A DNA stretch of 19,029 nt. Source: CAXTTV01 sp964247295 (GTDB lineage Bacteria > Chloroflexota > Ktedonobacteria > Ktedonobacterales > Ktedonobacteraceae). Position numbers and translations under genes: made by a program. Of the stretch, positions 1-10,090 are shown one piece after another. The first letter of the stretch is position 1; every line of letters starts with the position of its first letter. Where the stretch lies: NCBI GenBank assembly GCA_964247295.1, contig CAXTTV010000089.1:1-19029 (forward strand). The letters are read 5' to 3'. The notes under the pieces are model-generated. The model had not been told where the DNA came from and did not search any database. It saw only the letters and a program-made list of their open reading frames with translations.

Positions 1-2889
<2,889 letters not shown>

Positions 2890-2973
2890 TTCATGGTTCG
2901 TACCCTCTCTGATGGGAGATCGCGGTTCTTGTCGGTCTCAGCAAAATCCAGTTCACAGATTCAGACGCAGGTT

Positions 2974-3002
2974 AAAAACCCACTCATGAGAGTGGGTTTT
3001 TT
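2974..3002 (+). terminator. Rho-independent terminator of the rRNA operon
   Basis: Perfect 12-bp stem (AAAAACCCACTC, loop ATGA, GAGTGGGTTTTT) ending in a run of T, about 85 nt after the 23S 3' end. The stretch 2890-2973 between them holds no recognisable 5S rRNA or tRNA, so the operon appears to end here. The remaining 3003-3124 is the leader of the next gene. It contains a TTGATA at 3057-3062, but no convincing -10 element at the right distance. Confidence 0.9.
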
Positions 3003-3124
3003 GGCGCTTAAAACAAACAGATCTTACTTCTTTTCCTCCTTTCTTAAAAACCCTCTTTGATATATGTTTATTCGGTATGGTACGCTACAACAAATAGTTT
3101 CTGTCCACTAAGGAGGGGACATCT

Positions 3125-4312
3125 ATGGAAGCAGTTACTATACAGGAAGAAAAGATTGAGCAGGCAATCTCGTTGCTTAATGAACTGGATCTGGATTGCT
3201 GGCTTACCTTCGTGCGAGAGACAGATGAGCTGCCCGATCCTGCCGCTCGACTAATCGTTACTCATAATGTTACCTGGCATACAGCTTTCATTTTGACGCG
3301 CCAGGGAGAGCGGATCGCCATTGTCGCTCGCTATGACGATGATCTCGTCAAACAATCGGGCCTATACCCAACGGTAATAACCTATACCGGTGACTGGCAA
3401 CCAGCTTTACTGGAGACGCTGCAACGCCTACAACCCAAGTCAATCGCTATCAATTATTCTCTGGGGGATGTCGCGTCCGATGGCTTGACTTATGGAATGT
3501 ACCTGCAACTGGTCCAGGCACTTGCTAATACCTCATTTGCTGAACATCTTGTCTCAGCCGGTCCTTTGATTTCACATTTGCGGACCCGTAAAACAGCCAG
3601 TGAGCTTGGCCGCATGCGGGAGGCGATCAAAACAACCGAAGCTTTGTTCGAACAAGTATCTGAGCATTTACGGATAGGGACGACGGAGCAAGAGATCAGC
3701 GATTTTCTGCACAGTGAGATGGATCGGCTTCGCCTGGGATCTGCCTGGGCCTATGCTAGTTGTCCCGGTGTGAAGATCGGTCCCAATACTCTTTTCGGCC
3801 ACGGCATTCCTGGCGCGATTGCGGCAGAGCCCGGTCAGATTGTGAGCATTGACTTTGGAGTGCGGCAGAATGAATATTGCTCGGATCTCCAGCGTCTATG
3901 GTATCTGCGTCAGCCGGGAGAGCAGGCTGTGCCAGAGGTCGTGCGGCACGCCTTCGAGGCAGTGAGAGGTGCGGTTTTGGCAGGCAAGGCAGCGCTACGC
4001 CCTGGTGTGCAGGGCTGGCAAGTTGACGAGGCCGCTCGTTCATTTCTTGTACAGGCTGGTTATCCAGAGTATCAGCATGCGCTGGGACATAGCGTTGGTC
4101 GTCATGCTCATGATGGCGGTCCAGTTCTGGGGCCGCGCTGGCAACGCTATGGCGAGACTCCATACTATCCCATCGAGGAAGGGTCCGTGTATACGCTTGA
4201 ATTGGGTGTGATGACCGAGAGAGGTTATGTCAGTCAGGAAGATGAATTCCTGGTAACAGCCAACGGTTGCGAATGGTTCTCTCACCCTCAGGAAAGCATT
4301 TACCTGATCTAG
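3125..4312 (+). CDS. M24 family metallopeptidase (Xaa-Pro dipeptidase/creatinase type)
   Basis: 395 residues. The N-terminal creatinase-type domain (about 1-150) precedes a pita-bread M24 domain (about 155-390). The five dinuclear-metal ligands of the family are all visible: D243 (SIDFGV), D254 (CSDLQR), H322 (GHSVGRHAHDGG), E359 (TLELGV) and E372 (SQEDEFLV). H225 in FGHGIP is a likely substrate-contacting histidine. The set is intact, so a metal-dependent hydrolase is expected, probably cytosolic and cleaving Xaa-Pro peptides; the exact substrate (dipeptide, creatine-like or other) cannot be read from sequence. The start is supported by AGGAGGGGAC at 3111-3120. The gene stands alone between the rRNA terminator and a convergent operon, and its stop codon lies in the loop of the shared terminator hairpin. 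Confidence 0.92.
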   Translation: MEAVTIQEEKIEQAISLLNELDLDCWLTFVRETDELPDPAARLIVTHNVTWHTAFILTRQGERIAIVARYDDDLVKQSGLYPTVITYTGDWQPALLETLQRLQPKSIAINYSLGDVASDGLTYGMYLQLVQALANTSFAEHLVSAGPLISHLRTRKTASELGRMREAIKTTEALFEQVSEHLRIGTTEQEISDFLHSEMDRLRLGSAWAYASCPGVKIGPNTLFGHGIPGAIAAEPGQIVSIDFGVRQNEYCSDLQRLWYLRQPGEQAVPEVVRHAFEAVRGAVLAGKAALRPGVQGWQVDEAARSFLVQAGYPEYQHALGHSVGRHAHDGGPVLGPRWQRYGETPYYPIEEGSVYTLELGVMTERGYVSQEDEFLVTANGCEWFSHPQESIYLI

Positions 4313-4365
4313 CCAGGCAGGCATCAGGTAAATGCTTATTTTACTTCAAAAGAAATTTCCTGAGG
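4286..4365. terminator. Nested inverted repeat between convergent genes, probable bidirectional terminator
   Basis: The inner arms are a perfect 15-bp inverted repeat, AAGCATTTACCTGAT at 4294-4308 and its complement at 4323-4337, followed on the plus strand by ATTTTACTT. The outer arms, CCTCAGGAAA at 4286-4295 and TTTCCTGAGG at 4356-4365, enclose the inner hairpin. The left half lies inside the last codons of the M24 gene, and its TAG (4310-4312) is in the loop. The right outer arm ends exactly one base before the glcF stop codon. The T-tract is only moderate, so strength is uncertain. Confidence 0.7.
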
Positions 4366-4512
4366 CTATTTCAAGCGTCTTGCTCGAATGATGGTTGTGA
4401 TAACCCCAACCGCAAGGCCGATAAAGAAAAGGTTACGGCGTCTTTTCTCATTGTTTTCTACTGGTTGTGCGATAGGAGAGATTTCTCGGTTGTTTTCTGT
4501 TGGCTGTGTCAT
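4366..4512 (-). CDS. Possible internal in-frame start: 48-residue single-helix membrane peptide within glcF
   Basis: Codon 479 of the glcF frame is ATG. It is preceded by AAGGAGGAG (4521-4529) with an 8-nt gap, a better ribosome-binding site than the one in front of glcF itself. Read in the glcF frame this site gives Lys-Lys-Gly-Gly-Val-Tyr-Pro. The product would be a soluble polar segment of about 27 residues, one membrane helix (LFFIGLAVGVITTII) and a positively charged tail. Either the glcF stop codon was lost and a small downstream gene is now fused, or both products are made. Whether this start is used cannot be decided from sequence alone. Confidence 0.4.
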   Translation of the reverse strand: MTQPTENNREISPIAQPVENNEKRRRNLFFIGLAVGVITTIIRARRLK

Positions 4513-5946
4513 AGGATAAACTCCTCCTTTTTTATATGCTTCATCTAGCAACTGAATGGGGTGAACGACGCGTAGATCCAGGCCTTTTTCCCGCGCCCCC
4601 AGGGCGATCTGCATCATACAGCCTGGATTACCGGTAACGATAACATGAGCTCCGCTGGCAATAATGTTCGCGATCTTGCGATCCAGCAGAGTGTTTCCCA
4701 TCTCCTGATTCACGATATTATAGATTCCGGCACTACCACAGCACCAGTCTGCCTCTTTAAGATCCACCATTTTAAGGCCGGGGATCTGTTTGAGAAGCTG
4801 GCGTGGCTGTTGTTTAATTTTCTGCCCATGAGCAAGGTGGCAGGCGTCATGATAGCTTGCGACATAGGGGAGCTCGCCCATCTGTTGATTCCACTCGATG
4901 TTGAAGAGGAATTCGCTAATATCTTTGACCTTCGCGCTAAAAGCCTCTGCTCTCTCGGCATACTGGGGATCATCTCGAAGCAGATGCCCATACTCTTTGA
5001 GTGTGGAGCCGCAGCCAGCGGAATTGATAATGATAGCGCCCAGATCATATCGCTCAAAGGTATTGATATTGCGCCGCGCCAACTCGCGTCCTTTTTCGGC
5101 CTCCCCCGCATGCACGTGCAGAGCTCCACAACAACCTTGTCGGTGGGGAGAGACCACCTCGCAGCCGCTAGCCGTCAACACTCGGATGCTCGCCTCATTG
5201 ATATCTCGAAAAACCTGATCCATAATGCAGCCGCTAACAAAGCCTACACGATACTTCCGCACGCCGAGGGCCGGAGTAATCTCTGGTAGCGTTGTTGGAA
5301 GCAATGGACCACTAGCCTGCGGCATCAGTTTCTCAGGTAGGCTTAGTTTTCCCTTGAGTGGTGTCGGCAGGCTATCGACCAGATCTAGCAGACCGATTTT
5401 GTGTACCAGGGCCTGAAGACCAGTGCGTTGATAGATTTTAAGGCCAGTGAAGATCAGGGTTGTTAACAGGCGCGAGGGCAGCATCAAATCAAAGAAAAAT
5501 GTCTTGAGCAATCTGTTCAATAGGGGTTCGGCTGTCCTGTTCGTTGCGGTATGAAGCGTATGCTGACTCTCTATCTGCTCACTTCCTAAAGGGGCGGGCC
5601 GAAATTCCAGTTGGATCTGTTCTCGAGCAGCTTCAATCAGCTTGCCATACTGAACTCCTGAGGGGCAGGCAGTTTCACAGGCCCGACACCCCAGGCAACA
5701 ATTCATGTGATCAATAAATTCATCGGAGATCCCCACTCGGCCCTCGGCGATCGCCTGCATTTGGTAGATACGGCCACGGGGTGAGTCCATCTCGACGCCC
5801 AGAACTGCATAAGTTGGACAGGTTGGAAGGCAGAAGCCACAGTGAATGCACTGCCGCATCAGATCATAGGCATGGCTATGTTGCTGAAGCGGCCCCAGCT
5901 TTAAAGTAGTTGGCACCGGTAACGCAGACATCTTTGTCGTATCCAT
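4366..5946 (-). CDS. glcF: Glycolate oxidase iron-sulfur subunit GlcF, with a C-terminal membrane-helix extension
   Basis: 526 residues, against about 400-440 for typical GlcF. It holds two ferredoxin-type 4Fe-4S motifs, CIHCGFCLPTCP (C33, C36, C39, C43) and CLGCRACETACP (C84, C87, C90, C94). Two CCG domains follow, with C272-C273-G, C312, then C402-C403-G and C443, the ligands of heterodisulfide-reductase-like subunits. It is expected to pass electrons from the GlcD/GlcE flavins toward the quinone pool. The start has AAGGAG eight to nine bases upstream and lies 37 nt after the methyltransferase gene. The conserved core ends near residue 472 (HPIQLLDEAYKKGG). Residues 479-526 are an addition with two copies of a 13-residue unit (TQPTENNREISPI / AQPVENNEKRRRN), one hydrophobic helix (about 506-520) and a basic end (RARRLK), which would anchor the protein to the membrane. 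See the separate internal-start entry. Confidence 0.93.
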   Translation of the reverse strand: MDTTKMSALPVPTTLKLGPLQQHSHAYDLMRQCIHCGFCLPTCPTYAVLGVEMDSPRGRIYQMQAIAEGRVGISDEFIDHMNCCLGCRACETACPSGVQYGKLIEAAREQIQLEFRPAPLGSEQIESQHTLHTATNRTAEPLLNRLLKTFFFDLMLPSRLLTTLIFTGLKIYQRTGLQALVHKIGLLDLVDSLPTPLKGKLSLPEKLMPQASGPLLPTTLPEITPALGVRKYRVGFVSGCIMDQVFRDINEASIRVLTASGCEVVSPHRQGCCGALHVHAGEAEKGRELARRNINTFERYDLGAIIINSAGCGSTLKEYGHLLRDDPQYAERAEAFSAKVKDISEFLFNIEWNQQMGELPYVASYHDACHLAHGQKIKQQPRQLLKQIPGLKMVDLKEADWCCGSAGIYNIVNQEMGNTLLDRKIANIIASGAHVIVTGNPGCMMQIALGAREKGLDLRVVHPIQLLDEAYKKGGVYPMTQPTENNREISPIAQPVENNEKRRRNLFFIGLAVGVITTIIRARRLK

Positions 5947-5983
5947 CGGCTTCTCTCCTTCGTCATTTCTCTTTATGGAAGCA

Positions 5984-7078
5984 TTATTTTTTCTTGGCAG
6001 GTTTGGTGATTGGGCGAGCAGCTACCAGTGTGACCTCCTGCCGATTATGAAAAAGCTGGTGAACCTCGACAATCTCATAGGCGTGACTGAGGATTTTAGC
6101 AGCTTCCCGCAAATTTTTTAAGGGATCAATCTCCAGGGTAGCATGTGGCAGCTTGAGAACGCTGATAACGATCCCCTCCTCTTTTAAGCATTGGCCGACT
6201 GGAACCAGTAAACGAGCCGCCTCACGAGCGTCCATGCGCATATCATTGGTAATGATATCAAAGCGCGCCTTCCTGGGGATCGCCTCCTCAATAAAATCCT
6301 CGGCATAACCCTGATAGTGTTTCAAATCGCGTATATCTTGCAAGCGCGGGTCTAGATTAGCAGGATCAACCGCGACAACTTTCAAACCGGCCTCTAGCAG
6401 CAGCCGTGACCAGCCGCCGGGAGCGGCCCCGAGATCGAGCGCCCAGCCTTCATTAGGGAGGGAGACCCCAAAGGTCTCCAGAGCCTCCAGAAGCTTAAAC
6501 TCGGCGCGGCTGATCTGTTCTTCGGTCTGGGCATAGTGGCGCATACCGCCGGGCCAGGCGCTCAGATTTTCCTCAACCGTTGAGATACCAATATAGCCTG
6601 TAGTTGGTGTGAGCAGAAGCGAGATGATGATCTGCGGTTTTTTTACCGACTCTGTTGCGCTCGTCTCTTCGCTAAAAGCCTCGGCCAGCATCTGATTCAG
6701 TTTACCGCCAGTATAAGGACGCTTCACTGCGTTCCCCTCATTCTGGACGAGGCGGCTCTGGACAGCAAAGCGTTGCCCAGGACCGAGCAGTGTAAATTGG
6801 GGAAGAGCTGAAATGGCAATCGCAAAATTTGCCAGATCTTCCTCAGTATTAGTTAATGGCACAAGTGTTTGGACAGGAGCCAGATGCCGTACAAAGATAG
6901 GTTTTTCTATAGCGGTGCGATGCATTAGTTTTGGAGCATCGGGCAGGCTACAAAGCATAATCCCTGGAGCAAGTTCTTCGGCTGCTTGTAGCTCCTGTTG
7001 CAGTTGTGCGAGTTCTTTAATAGCCGCAGCCAGGAAATCTGGTTGAGCGGTTACAATCACATGATTTTCCGGTGTCAC
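5984..7078 (-). CDS. RlmM/FtsJ-like SAM-dependent 2'-O-methyltransferase, probably rRNA-directed
   Basis: 364 residues. The C-terminal half is a Rossmann methyltransferase with SAM motif I DLGAAPGG at 215-222 and acidic motif II VAVDP near 235-239. The K-D-K-E catalytic set of RrmJ/FtsJ 2'-O-methyltransferases is complete: K195 (RAEFKLLEAL), D279 (TNDM), K309 (SVLKLP), E348 (RQEVTLVA). The N-terminal half (about 1-180) resembles the RNA-binding THUMP-like part of RlmM, including a RPYTGGKLNQM segment. RlmM methylates C2498 of E. coli 23S rRNA; the matching base here would be 2495 of this window. That target is inferred by family only. The GTG start overlaps the glcE stop in a GTGA junction (7075-7078), which indicates translational coupling. 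A basic AKKK tail ends the protein. An RNA-modifying enzyme in the middle of a glycolate oxidase operon is unexpected. Confidence 0.85.
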   Translation of the reverse strand: MTPENHVIVTAQPDFLAAAIKELAQLQQELQAAEELAPGIMLCSLPDAPKLMHRTAIEKPIFVRHLAPVQTLVPLTNTEEDLANFAIAISALPQFTLLGPGQRFAVQSRLVQNEGNAVKRPYTGGKLNQMLAEAFSEETSATESVKKPQIIISLLLTPTTGYIGISTVEENLSAWPGGMRHYAQTEEQISRAEFKLLEALETFGVSLPNEGWALDLGAAPGGWSRLLLEAGLKVVAVDPANLDPRLQDIRDLKHYQGYAEDFIEEAIPRKARFDIITNDMRMDAREAARLLVPVGQCLKEEGIVISVLKLPHATLEIDPLKNLREAAKILSHAYEIVEVHQLFHNRQEVTLVAARPITKPAKKK

Positions 7079-8409
7079 AGTCCCCCCACGAAACGTCCAC
7101 TTACAAACGTTCCTTTTGGATCAAATTGCTTTTTTAAGCGTTGCATAAGATAAAAATCGGAGCCAGGCTCTCCCCAGATATTCACAAGCCGTTTAAGATC
7201 GGCTGGGGCGCTCTCTACCACCAGGCTGCCGCGAGCCTGGTGGGCGTGCAGACGCAGATCATGGATCGCGAGGACCAGTCGGTGTGAGGCGTCACTAGGC
7301 CGAAGATCGATATAGAGCACACCGTTTCCAGCATGGGCGATAACCGAGGCTTCCAGTTCATGTTTCTGGCAGATGCGTTGGATCTGCTGAATATAGGGAG
7401 CCACCTGAGACACCAGTATAGCAGCTTTACAGGTTACTGTCCCCTGCGTATGTTCACGCACGCTCTGCCAGAAGCTCTCCTGATCTGCCTCATTCAGGTC
7501 CTCATTGAAAAACGCCCCTTGTTTGCGCCCGATTAATCTTGTCTCATCCATCTGACGAGCAATCGAGGCTTGATTGCCCTCAAAGCTGATTGCCAGGGTA
7601 TAGCCATTCGTGGGAAGTGATTGACCAAAGAAATCGCTGAGATCGTTCGCGGCTGAGGCATCAATCAATTCAAGAGATCCAGGAGTCAGTAGTGATCCCT
7701 GGATCTCGATTACGGTCTGCATTGCCTCGACAACTGAGGCATAGGTAAGAAGGAGCGTACGTTCGGCCTCGGGAAGTGGTTGGAGCTTAAAATTTGCCTC
7801 AACGATCACACCTAGCGTCCCTAGAGAGCCTATATAAAGCTTATTGAGATCGTAGCCAGCGACATTTTTCACCACACGTCCACCACTTTGAGCAATTTTA
7901 CCATCGGCCTGCACGACTTTCAGTCCAATCACTTGATCGCGGGCAGTTCCATAACGGAGACGTTTGGGACCGGAGCTGTTACTCGCCAGAATCCCACCAA
8001 TTGTTGCCTGCTCTCCATTGGGAGGATCGAGTGCCAATCGTTGCCCTTTTTTGCGAAGTTGTTTTTGTAGATTAGTGAGCGTCAGGCCAGCTTCAACTCG
8101 ACAGGTAAGATCTGGAGCCTCATGTTCCAGCAGGCGCGTGAGCTTGTTTGTCTCGATCAGGATATCGATCCGCTCTGGAACATTCCCAAAATGGATGCGT
8201 GAGCCGCCACCGCGTGACAGAAGAGTGCATTGATGCCTATTGGTAAGCTCAACAACTGTCGCCAGATCAGTGGAAGTTGTGGGGGTTGCCACAAGTAGCG
8301 GCAAGACACCACTGACAGTGTATGCTCCCAATCGCTCAGGATCTTGAAGTAAACGCACCCTGGGAGTATGCTCCTTGATATCCTTTACAAGCTGTTCAAT
8401 CTCACCCAT
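7075..8409 (-). CDS. glcE: Glycolate oxidase FAD-binding subunit GlcE
   Basis: 444 residues from the chosen ATG. It is an FAD-linked oxidase of the PCMH/vanillyl-alcohol-oxidase fold. The FAD pyrophosphate loop SRGGGSRIHFG lies near 65-75, the NGEQATIGGILASNSSG segment near 131-147, and GYDLNKLYIGSLGTLG near 185-200 closes the FAD site. The C-terminal half is shorter and less conserved than in GlcD, as is usual for GlcE. The frame opens with a TTG at 8439, but that codon has no ribosome-binding site; ATG at 8409 has AGAAGGA about 11 bases upstream, so I start there. It sits 52 nt after glcD and overlaps the next gene by 4 nt. It works with GlcD and GlcF as one complex. Confidence 0.93.
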   Translation of the reverse strand: MGEIEQLVKDIKEHTPRVRLLQDPERLGAYTVSGVLPLLVATPTTSTDLATVVELTNRHQCTLLSRGGGSRIHFGNVPERIDILIETNKLTRLLEHEAPDLTCRVEAGLTLTNLQKQLRKKGQRLALDPPNGEQATIGGILASNSSGPKRLRYGTARDQVIGLKVVQADGKIAQSGGRVVKNVAGYDLNKLYIGSLGTLGVIVEANFKLQPLPEAERTLLLTYASVVEAMQTVIEIQGSLLTPGSLELIDASAANDLSDFFGQSLPTNGYTLAISFEGNQASIARQMDETRLIGRKQGAFFNEDLNEADQESFWQSVREHTQGTVTCKAAILVSQVAPYIQQIQRICQKHELEASVIAHAGNGVLYIDLRPSDASHRLVLAIHDLRLHAHQARGSLVVESAPADLKRLVNIWGEPGSDFYLMQRLKKQFDPKGTFVSGRFVGGL

Positions 8410-8461
8410 CGTGTTTTCTATCCTTCTAAATGTACTCAATGCTTTCTAAGGTAGCGTAAGG

Positions 8462-9928
8462 CTAAGAAAGCTTTTTGATATCCGCGCAGACTCCTGGTGT
8501 GGGGAAAAGTTTACCTGGATTAAAGAGCTGGTCCGGGTTCCAGGCCTGCCTGACCTTTATCATCGTCTGAAGATCCGTCTCATTAAAGATCAGGGCCATC
8601 TCCTTGCTTTTCTCCATACCCACACCATGCTCACCAGTAATTGAGCCTCCAACCTCCGCGCAGACGCTCAAAATCTCATGACCGGCCTGTCGGACCCGTG
8701 CAACTTCGCCTGGAACATGGGAATCAAAAAGGATTAGTGGGTGTAGATTGCCATCGCCGGCATGAAAAACATTGCCGATCCGCAGAGAATATTTCTCGGA
8801 GATCTCATTGATGCGGCGCAGCACATAGGGGAGGCTTGTACGCGGCACCACACCATCCTGGACATAAAATTCTGGACTGATCCGCCCGATTGCCCCGAAG
8901 GCGTTTTTCCGTCCAGCCCAGAGGAGTTGCCGTTCCGTCTCGTCAGCCGCCACCCGAATCGAGCGCGCGTGGTGTGACTCACAGACCGAAAGAATCGTCG
9001 CAGCCTGGGCTGCCACATTCTCTTTTAAACCCTCGGCCTCGATCAGCAGAACCGCCGCCGCGTCCATTGGATAACCCGCATGCATGTCGGCCTCAATTGC
9101 CTGGAGGGTGATCTTATCCATCATCTCGATCGCGGCAGGAATCACGCCGCTAGCAATAATATCAGAAACGGTATTAGATGCCTCATCCATATGGTCAAAG
9201 ACCGCGATCATCGTGCGAACATCTTCAGCGAGATGGACAATCCGAACGATAATCTTTGTGACAATGCCCAGCGTGCCTTCGGAGCCAATCATCAATCCCG
9301 TTAAATCATATCCAGGGGTATCGTGAGCCAGGCCGCCTGTTTGAACTATCTGTCCATCGGGCGTGACGATCTCCAGGCCCAGAACATGGTTAGTGGTTAC
9401 TCCATAGAGAAGAGTGTGAGGACCGCCGGCGTTCTCACCAACATTGCCGCCAATCGTACAGGATCGTTGGCTACTGGGATCGGGGACATAGTAATACCCA
9501 TTGGGGATCAGTGCCGCACTCAGATGGAGATTAACCAGTCCTGGCTGAATAATAGCCCAGAGATTGGTATAATCGATCTCCAGAATCTGATTCATCCGTG
9601 GGAATGTGACAACAATTCCACCATAGAGTGGGACCGATCCGCCGCTTAATCCTGTACCAGCTCCACGGGGCACCACCGGAACTTTGAAACGGTCCGCGAT
9701 CATAACAATTTCGGCCACCTCCTCAGTAGTAGAAGGCATAACCACAATATCGGGCGGAGATCGATCGATCGAGGCATCATATTCGTACATCATCAGATCA
9801 TATGGACTATGCAGCACGTAGCGCTCTCCCACAACCGCATTAAGTGCCTCCACCACAAGAGCTTTCTTATCGGCCTCAAGGCGTTGGAATGGAGCGGAGC
9901 TGGTAAACGGCAACTCAGAAATGCTCAT
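8462..9928 (-). CDS. glcD: Glycolate oxidase catalytic flavoprotein subunit GlcD
   Basis: 488 residues, close to the 499 of E. coli GlcD. The FAD-binding loop PRGAGTGLSGGSVP is at 87-100, IGGNVGENAGGP at 159-170, and GYDLTGLMIGSEGTLG at 206-221. The C-terminal catalytic cap has HAGDGNLHP at 389-397 and GEHGVGMEK at 432-440, the conserved histidine-bearing motifs of D-lactate/glycolate/2-hydroxyglutarate dehydrogenases. The reaction expected is oxidation of a 2-hydroxyacid (glycolate to glyoxylate). D-lactate remains possible, because the motifs are shared, but the co-encoded glcE and glcF favour glycolate. AGGAGG lies 4-5 bases before the ATG. It is the first gene of the four-gene run, 162 nt after the lamin-tail gene. 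Confidence 0.94.
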   Translation of the reverse strand: MSISELPFTSSAPFQRLEADKKALVVEALNAVVGERYVLHSPYDLMMYEYDASIDRSPPDIVVMPSTTEEVAEIVMIADRFKVPVVPRGAGTGLSGGSVPLYGGIVVTFPRMNQILEIDYTNLWAIIQPGLVNLHLSAALIPNGYYYVPDPSSQRSCTIGGNVGENAGGPHTLLYGVTTNHVLGLEIVTPDGQIVQTGGLAHDTPGYDLTGLMIGSEGTLGIVTKIIVRIVHLAEDVRTMIAVFDHMDEASNTVSDIIASGVIPAAIEMMDKITLQAIEADMHAGYPMDAAAVLLIEAEGLKENVAAQAATILSVCESHHARSIRVAADETERQLLWAGRKNAFGAIGRISPEFYVQDGVVPRTSLPYVLRRINEISEKYSLRIGNVFHAGDGNLHPLILFDSHVPGEVARVRQAGHEILSVCAEVGGSITGEHGVGMEKSKEMALIFNETDLQTMIKVRQAWNPDQLFNPGKLFPTPGVCADIKKLS

Positions 9929-10031
9929 CGGGCCTCCTATCTGGCACAGCGTAGGGTCAGATTAAAGAGATGTAGTGTACAACAAATAGCTGTAAGAATG
10001 GATGAGGAGACAATCAATCTGATTGAGCGCA

Positions 10032-10047
10032 GGCACTGTACAGCACC
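10032..10047. promoter_or_regulatory. Imperfect palindrome upstream of glcD, candidate operator
   Basis: The element GGCACTGTACAGCACC has an 8-bp perfect core (CTGTACAG) and two further matching end pairs. It lies about 105 nt upstream of glcD in the 162-nt gap after the lamin-tail gene. No convincing -35/-10 pair is visible in this gap, so glcD may instead be read from the upstream rsfS promoter. A regulator role is only suggested by symmetry and position. Confidence 0.25.
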
Positions 10048-10090
10048 GGACCTATCTATGATCAAGGGTATCATATTTTTTAGCGAGAAC

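Noticed and set aside
3057..3091. Promoter for the M24 gene (TTGATA with TACGCT or TACAAC)
   Set aside because: The -10 candidates match poorly or lie at the wrong spacing.
4645..5289. 214-codon plus-strand frame
   Set aside because: It is antisense to the conserved cysteine-rich part of glcF and has no recognisable domain.
10057..10081. Plus-strand terminator-like hairpin (TATGAT/ATCATA followed by six T)
   Set aside because: The stem is only 6 bp and AT-rich, and no plus-strand gene precedes it; in the minus direction it lacks a T-tract.
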